Of a DNA stretch of 64,000 nt, positions 60,829 to 64,000 are shown piece by piece (position 1 is the first letter of the stretch; each line of letters begins with the position of its first letter). The translations under genes were made by a program, and so were the position numbers. Origin of the DNA: Streptomyces netropsis (GTDB lineage Bacteria > Actinomycetota > Actinomycetes > Streptomycetales > Streptomycetaceae); contig NZ_JACHJG010000005.1 of NCBI RefSeq assembly GCF_014203545.1, positions 321,726 through 385,725 on the forward strand. Reading direction: 5' to 3'. The notes below the pieces were generated by a model. It saw nothing but the letters and a program-made list of their open reading frames with translations. It did no database searches and was not told where the DNA came from.

Positions 60829-61787
60829 GCGAGTATCTGGTCACGGGCGGCGCCGGCTACGTCGGGAGCGTCGTCGCGGCCCATCTGCTGGCCGCCGGAC
60901 ACGCCGTGACCGTCCTCGACGACCTCTCCACCGGCCACCGCGACGGCGTCCCCGACGGGGCGCGCTTCATCGAGGGCCGTGTCCAGGACGCCGCCCGCTG
61001 GCTCGACGGCTCCTACGACGCCGTCCTGCACTTCGCCGCCTTCTCCCAGGTCGGCGAGTCCGTCGCCCGCCCCGACGCCTACTGGCGCAACAACGTCGGC
61101 GGCACCACCGAGCTGCTCGCCGCCATGCGCGACGCCGGCGTCCGCACCCTCGTCTTCTCCTCCACCGCCGCCACCTACGGCGAGCCCGCCACCGTCCCCG
61201 TCACCGAGGACGCCCCCACCGCCCCCACCAACCCCTACGGCGCCACCAAACTCGCCGTCGACCACATGATCAGCGGCGAGTGCGCCGCCCACGGCCTGGC
61301 CGCCGTCTCCCTGCGGTACTTCAACGTCGCCGGGGCCCACGGGAGCCACGGCGAGCGGCACACCCCCGAGTCGCACCTCATCCCGCTCGTCCTCCAGGTC
61401 GCCCGGGGCGAGCGCGCGGCGATCTCCGTCTACGGCGACGACTACCCCACCCCCGACGGCACCTGCGTCCGCGACTACATCCACGTCGCCGACCTCGCCG
61501 AGGCCCATCTGCTCGCCCTGGACGCCGCCCGCCCCGGCGAGCACCTCATCTGCAACCTCGGCAACGGCAACGGCTTCTCCGTCCACGAGGTCATCGACAC
61601 CGTCCGCAAGGTCACCGGCCACCCCGTCCCGCACGTCGTGGCCCCCCGCCGTGGAGGCGACCCGGCCGTGCTCGTCGCCTCCGCCGAGCGCGCCCGCGAC
61701 CACCTCGGCTGGCGACCCACCCGCACCGACCTGGCCCACATCGTCGCGGACGCCTGGGAGTTCGCCCGGCGCGCGGACGACGCATGA
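60825..61787 (+). CDS. galE: UDP-glucose 4-epimerase
   Basis: A 320-residue extended SDR. N-terminal [15 protein letters not shown] binds NAD, Asp at the ribose pocket (LDDLSTGH), catalytic Ser in FSSTAATYG, Tyr-x3-Lys in NPYGATK, and the sugar-binding [11 protein letters not shown]. It interconverts UDP-galactose and UDP-glucose, closing the GalT cycle. It overlaps both neighbours by ATGA. Confidence 0.96.
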   Translation: MSEYLVTGGAGYVGSVVAAHLLAAGHAVTVLDDLSTGHRDGVPDGARFIEGRVQDAARWLDGSYDAVLHFAAFSQVGESVARPDAYWRNNVGGTTELLAAMRDAGVRTLVFSSTAATYGEPATVPVTEDAPTAPTNPYGATKLAVDHMISGECAAHGLAAVSLRYFNVAGAHGSHGERHTPESHLIPLVLQVARGERAAISVYGDDYPTPDGTCVRDYIHVADLAEAHLLALDAARPGEHLICNLGNGNGFSVHEVIDTVRKVTGHPVPHVVAPRRGGDPAVLVASAERARDHLGWRPTRTDLAHIVADAWEFARRADDA

Positions 61788-62938
61788 GCGCCGAGCGGGC
61801 CGCCACGGCCTTCCACGAGGTGTACGGCACGCCGCCCGCCGGGGTGTGGGCCGCGCCCGGCCGGGTCAACCTCATCGGCGAGTACACCGACTTCAACGAC
61901 GGGATGGTCATGCCCCTCGCCCTGCCCCGCCGCACCTGGGCCGCCGCCTTGCCCCGCACGGACGGCCGGCTGCGGCTGCACTCCGCCGCCGCACCGGGCG
62001 GCGTCGTCGAACTGCGGACGGCGGACCTCGCCCCGGGCGCGGTGCACGGATGGGCGGCGTACCCGGCGGGAGTCGCCTGGGCGCTGCGCGAGGCGGGGCA
62101 CGCCGCCGGGGGAGCGGACCTGCACATGGAATCCGACGTGCCCGTCGGTTCGGGACTGTCCTCCTCCGCCGCCCTGGAGGTCGCAACAGCCTTCGCCCTG
62201 ACGGAACTTCACAACCTGGAGCTGCCGCCCGACCACCTGGCCCGCCTGGCGCAGCACGCCGAGAACGCCTTCGTCGGCGTCCCCTGCGGAATCATGGACC
62301 AGACCGCGGCGGCCTGCTGCGCCGAGGGCCACGCCCTGCACCTCGACACCCGCGACCTCTCCCGCCGCCACCTGCCCTTCGCCCCCGACCTCGAGGGGCT
62401 GCGGCTGCTCGTCGTGGACACCCGGGTCCGGCACGACCTGGGCGACGGGGCGTACGCGCGGCGGCGCGCGGGCTGTGAGGAGGGCGCGCGGGCACTGGGC
62501 GTGCCCGCGCTGCGCGATGTCGCGTACGGGCAACTCGCCGACGCCCTGGACGCGTTGGCGGGCGACCCGGTCGTGCGGGCCCTCGTGCGGCACGTGGTCA
62601 CGGAGAATGACCGTGTGGCCCGCGTCGCGGGTCTGCTCGCGGCGGGCGACCTCCGCGCGATCGGCCCGGTCCTCACCGCCGGCCACGCCTCGCTGCGCGA
62701 CGACGTCGCCGTCTCCTGCGCGGAGCTGGACCTGGCCGTCGCTGTCGCGAACGGCGCGGGCGCCCTCGGGGCGCGGATGACCGGCGGCGGTTTCGGCGGT
62801 TCGGCGGTCGTCCTGGTCGAGACGGCGGGCGTCGATACGGTCGCCGAGGCCGTCACCGGCGCCTTCGCGTCGGCCGGGCACCGCCCGCCGCACGTCTTCC
62901 CGGTGCGCCCGGCGGCGGGCGCCCGCAGGGAACTGTGA
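61784..62938 (+). CDS. galK: Galactokinase
   Basis: A 384-residue GHMP kinase that phosphorylates galactose. Signature [23 protein letters not shown] loop [15 protein letters not shown], and the third motif [14 protein letters not shown] near the C terminus are all intact. Start ATG at 61784 overlaps galE. Last gene of the gal operon; ends 23 bp before the convergent GNAT gene, with no clear terminator between them. Confidence 0.96.
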   Translation: MSAERAATAFHEVYGTPPAGVWAAPGRVNLIGEYTDFNDGMVMPLALPRRTWAAALPRTDGRLRLHSAAAPGGVVELRTADLAPGAVHGWAAYPAGVAWALREAGHAAGGADLHMESDVPVGSGLSSSAALEVATAFALTELHNLELPPDHLARLAQHAENAFVGVPCGIMDQTAAACCAEGHALHLDTRDLSRRHLPFAPDLEGLRLLVVDTRVRHDLGDGAYARRRAGCEEGARALGVPALRDVAYGQLADALDALAGDPVVRALVRHVVTENDRVARVAGLLAAGDLRAIGPVLTAGHASLRDDVAVSCAELDLAVAVANGAGALGARMTGGGFGGSAVVLVETAGVDTVAEAVTGAFASAGHRPPHVFPVRPAAGARREL

Positions 62939-62960
62939 GGCGCCAGCCCTTCGGCCGCCC

Positions 62961-63413
62961 TCAACCCTCCTGCGGTCGCAGGGACTTGACCAGCAGATAG
63001 TTGGTGATGCCCGGTGGGTAGTCCTCGGTCACGCAGACCGTGCGGTAGCCCGCCTTCCCGTAGAAGCCCGGGGCCTGGAAGTCCCAGGTCTCCACGCGAC
63101 TGCCGATGCAACCGCGCTCGTTCCCGGCCAACTCCTCGGCGCGGGCCAGGAGTCGGCTGCCCAGACCCGCTCCCCGGTGGTGCTCATCGACCCAGAGCAG
63201 GTCGACATGGAGCCAGCCCCACTGGGTGTGGCCGACCAGGCCCCCGGCCAGCGTGCCGTCGGCGCCCGTCGCGTACACCTGGAGAGGGTCCTCCTCGTCC
63301 AGCGTGCCGCGCATCCCCCTTAGCCTCGCGGAGAGTTGGGAGTTGGACTGCCGCAGACGCGCATGGACCACATCGCGTCGTTCCTCGTCGTTCACCGCCT
63401 CAATACTGAACAT
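62961..63413 (-). CDS. GNAT family N-acetyltransferase
   Basis: A 150-residue GNAT protein. Substrate-binding front half with HTQWGWLHVDLLWVDEHHRGAGLG containing the acetyl-CoA loop, then AEELAGNERGCIGSRVETWDFQAPGFYGKAGYRTV. The substrate is unknown; the motif set resembles amino-acid or aminoglycoside modifying relatives only loosely. Start ATG at 63413 (MFSIEAVNDEERRD); a second ATG is 27 nt further upstream. Convergent with galK, divergent from the response regulator at 63643. Confidence 0.85.
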   Translation of the reverse strand: MFSIEAVNDEERRDVVHARLRQSNSQLSARLRGMRGTLDEEDPLQVYATGADGTLAGGLVGHTQWGWLHVDLLWVDEHHRGAGLGSRLLARAEELAGNERGCIGSRVETWDFQAPGFYGKAGYRTVCVTEDYPPGITNYLLVKSLRPQEG

Positions 63414-63642
63414 AAAGCTCACGATAAACAGCTGGGTCAAGCAGTTTTGTCAATCGGCTTCCGATGTCGTACCCCCGCCGTACGCTGATGCACAGCGTTC
63501 GGTGGGGGCCGACGCTGATCAGGGGGCGAGACAGGCAGGTACGACGCCCGGGGTGGGGTAGATGTCAGGGGCACGGCGGCGGCCGTGCGCGTGTGGCGAC
63601 CCCGTTCCGGGCGCCGTGCCCGCACTGCCCGCCTCCCGGGAT

Positions 63643-64000
63643 ATGGGGGTGGCTGTGGCACGTATTCGGGTTCTGGTGGTCGACGACCACCGCATCTTCG
63701 CCGAGTCGCTCGCCGCCGCCCTCGCGGCCGAGCAGGACGTGGACGTCTCGGCGGCCGGCAGCGGGCCGGCGGCACTGCGCGCCCTGGAGCGCGCGGCGGG
63801 CGAGGGGCGGCGCTTCGACGTGCTGCTGATCGACGCCGACCTGGGCGCGGCGGCGACGGACGTCGCGCAGGTACCGGGACAGCTCCGGGGGCCGGGGCAG
63901 GAGGGCGGCGGGCCGGGTGAGGGCGTGGTGGACGGCATTTCCCTGGTGGCCGGGGTCCGGTCAGGGCAGCCGGCGGTACGGACGGTGGTGCTCGCCGAGC
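63643..64000 (+). CDS. LuxR-type response regulator, N-terminal part (cut by window edge)
   Basis: ATG at 63643 begins MGVAVARIRVLVVDDHRIFA, the usual receiver N terminus; the frame has no stop before the window end, so the HTH lies outside. Acidic residues Asp14-Asp15 and the phosphoacceptor Asp64 (LLIDADLG) are present. Between Asp64 and the DGIS helix there is an unusual insert of about 25 residues rich in Gly, Pro and Gln. It is similar in start and size to the regulator at 58745, but retains the phosphoacceptor. GTG starts at 63649 and 63655 are alternatives. Confidence 0.85.
   Translation, partial: MGVAVARIRVLVVDDHRIFAESLAAALAAEQDVDVSAAGSGPAALRALERAAGEGRRFDVLLIDADLGAAATDVAQVPGQLRGPGQEGGGPGEGVVDGISLVAGVRSGQPAVRTVVLAE

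Overview
The window is chromosomal DNA from a Streptomyces or a close relative. GC content is very high, codon third positions are strongly GC-biased, GTG and TTG starts are common, and gene order is typical of streptomycetes (galU-moeA-sepX, rpf-rsmA-ispE, galT-galE-galK). About 60 protein genes and one tRNA gene are supported. I see no insertion sequence, CRISPR array, rRNA gene or prophage. All functional names come from motifs and family knowledge read by eye.

Layout. 1-6.7 kb: the end of a penicillin-acylase-type gene, 5-formyltetrahydrofolate cyclo-ligase, then galU, a MoeA/Glp protein, moaC, mog, a GNAT acetyltransferase and the septation membrane protein SepX/GlpR, closed by tRNA-Ala(CGC). 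6.7-14.7 kb: a DJ-1 protein with its GlxA-type regulator, a secreted GH89 alpha-N-acetylglucosaminidase, a lipoprotein plus orphan histidine kinase, a DUF1269 protein, a divergent GNAT gene and exonuclease III. 14.8-18.8 kb: an accessory block of tiny genes, two XRE-type regulators and a DUF6879 protein. This is the part least explained by known biology. 18.8-31.4 kb: two MerR regulators, a flavin monooxygenase with an SDR, tricorn protease, a TetR regulator with an MMPL exporter, and a MarP-like membrane protease. 31.5-41.5 kb: a 14-TM exporter fused to a winged helix, a CbiMN-CbiQ-CbiO metal importer, a beta-lactamase-like hydrolase, an SDR, a DMT transporter and a penicillin-binding protein. 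41.6-50.2 kb: protein O-mannosyltransferase, a cupin protein, rsmI, a zinc-ribbon protein, tatD, an Rpf, rsmA and ispE. 50.3-58.5 kb: an acyltransferase, an orphan FtsX-type permease, an ABC-F ATPase and a beta-propeller protein. 58.7-64 kb: the overlapping galT-galE-galK operon between two unusual LuxR-type response regulators.

Two themes run across the window. First, at least seven copies of a modular GC-rich palindromic repeat sit at 3' ends of genes. In two copies the same 32-33 bp module replaces the equivalent segment of opposite palindrome arms, which looks like past mobility. Second, several genes (galU, sepX, the GNAT/xth pair, tatD) have a TANNNT hexamer 6-7 nt before the start codon and no ribosome binding site, as expected of leaderless transcripts.

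The best candidates for new biology are the 14.8-18.8 kb small-gene/XRE/DUF6879 block, the repeat module exchange, the two atypical response regulators around the gal operon, and the MFS-winged-helix fusion.
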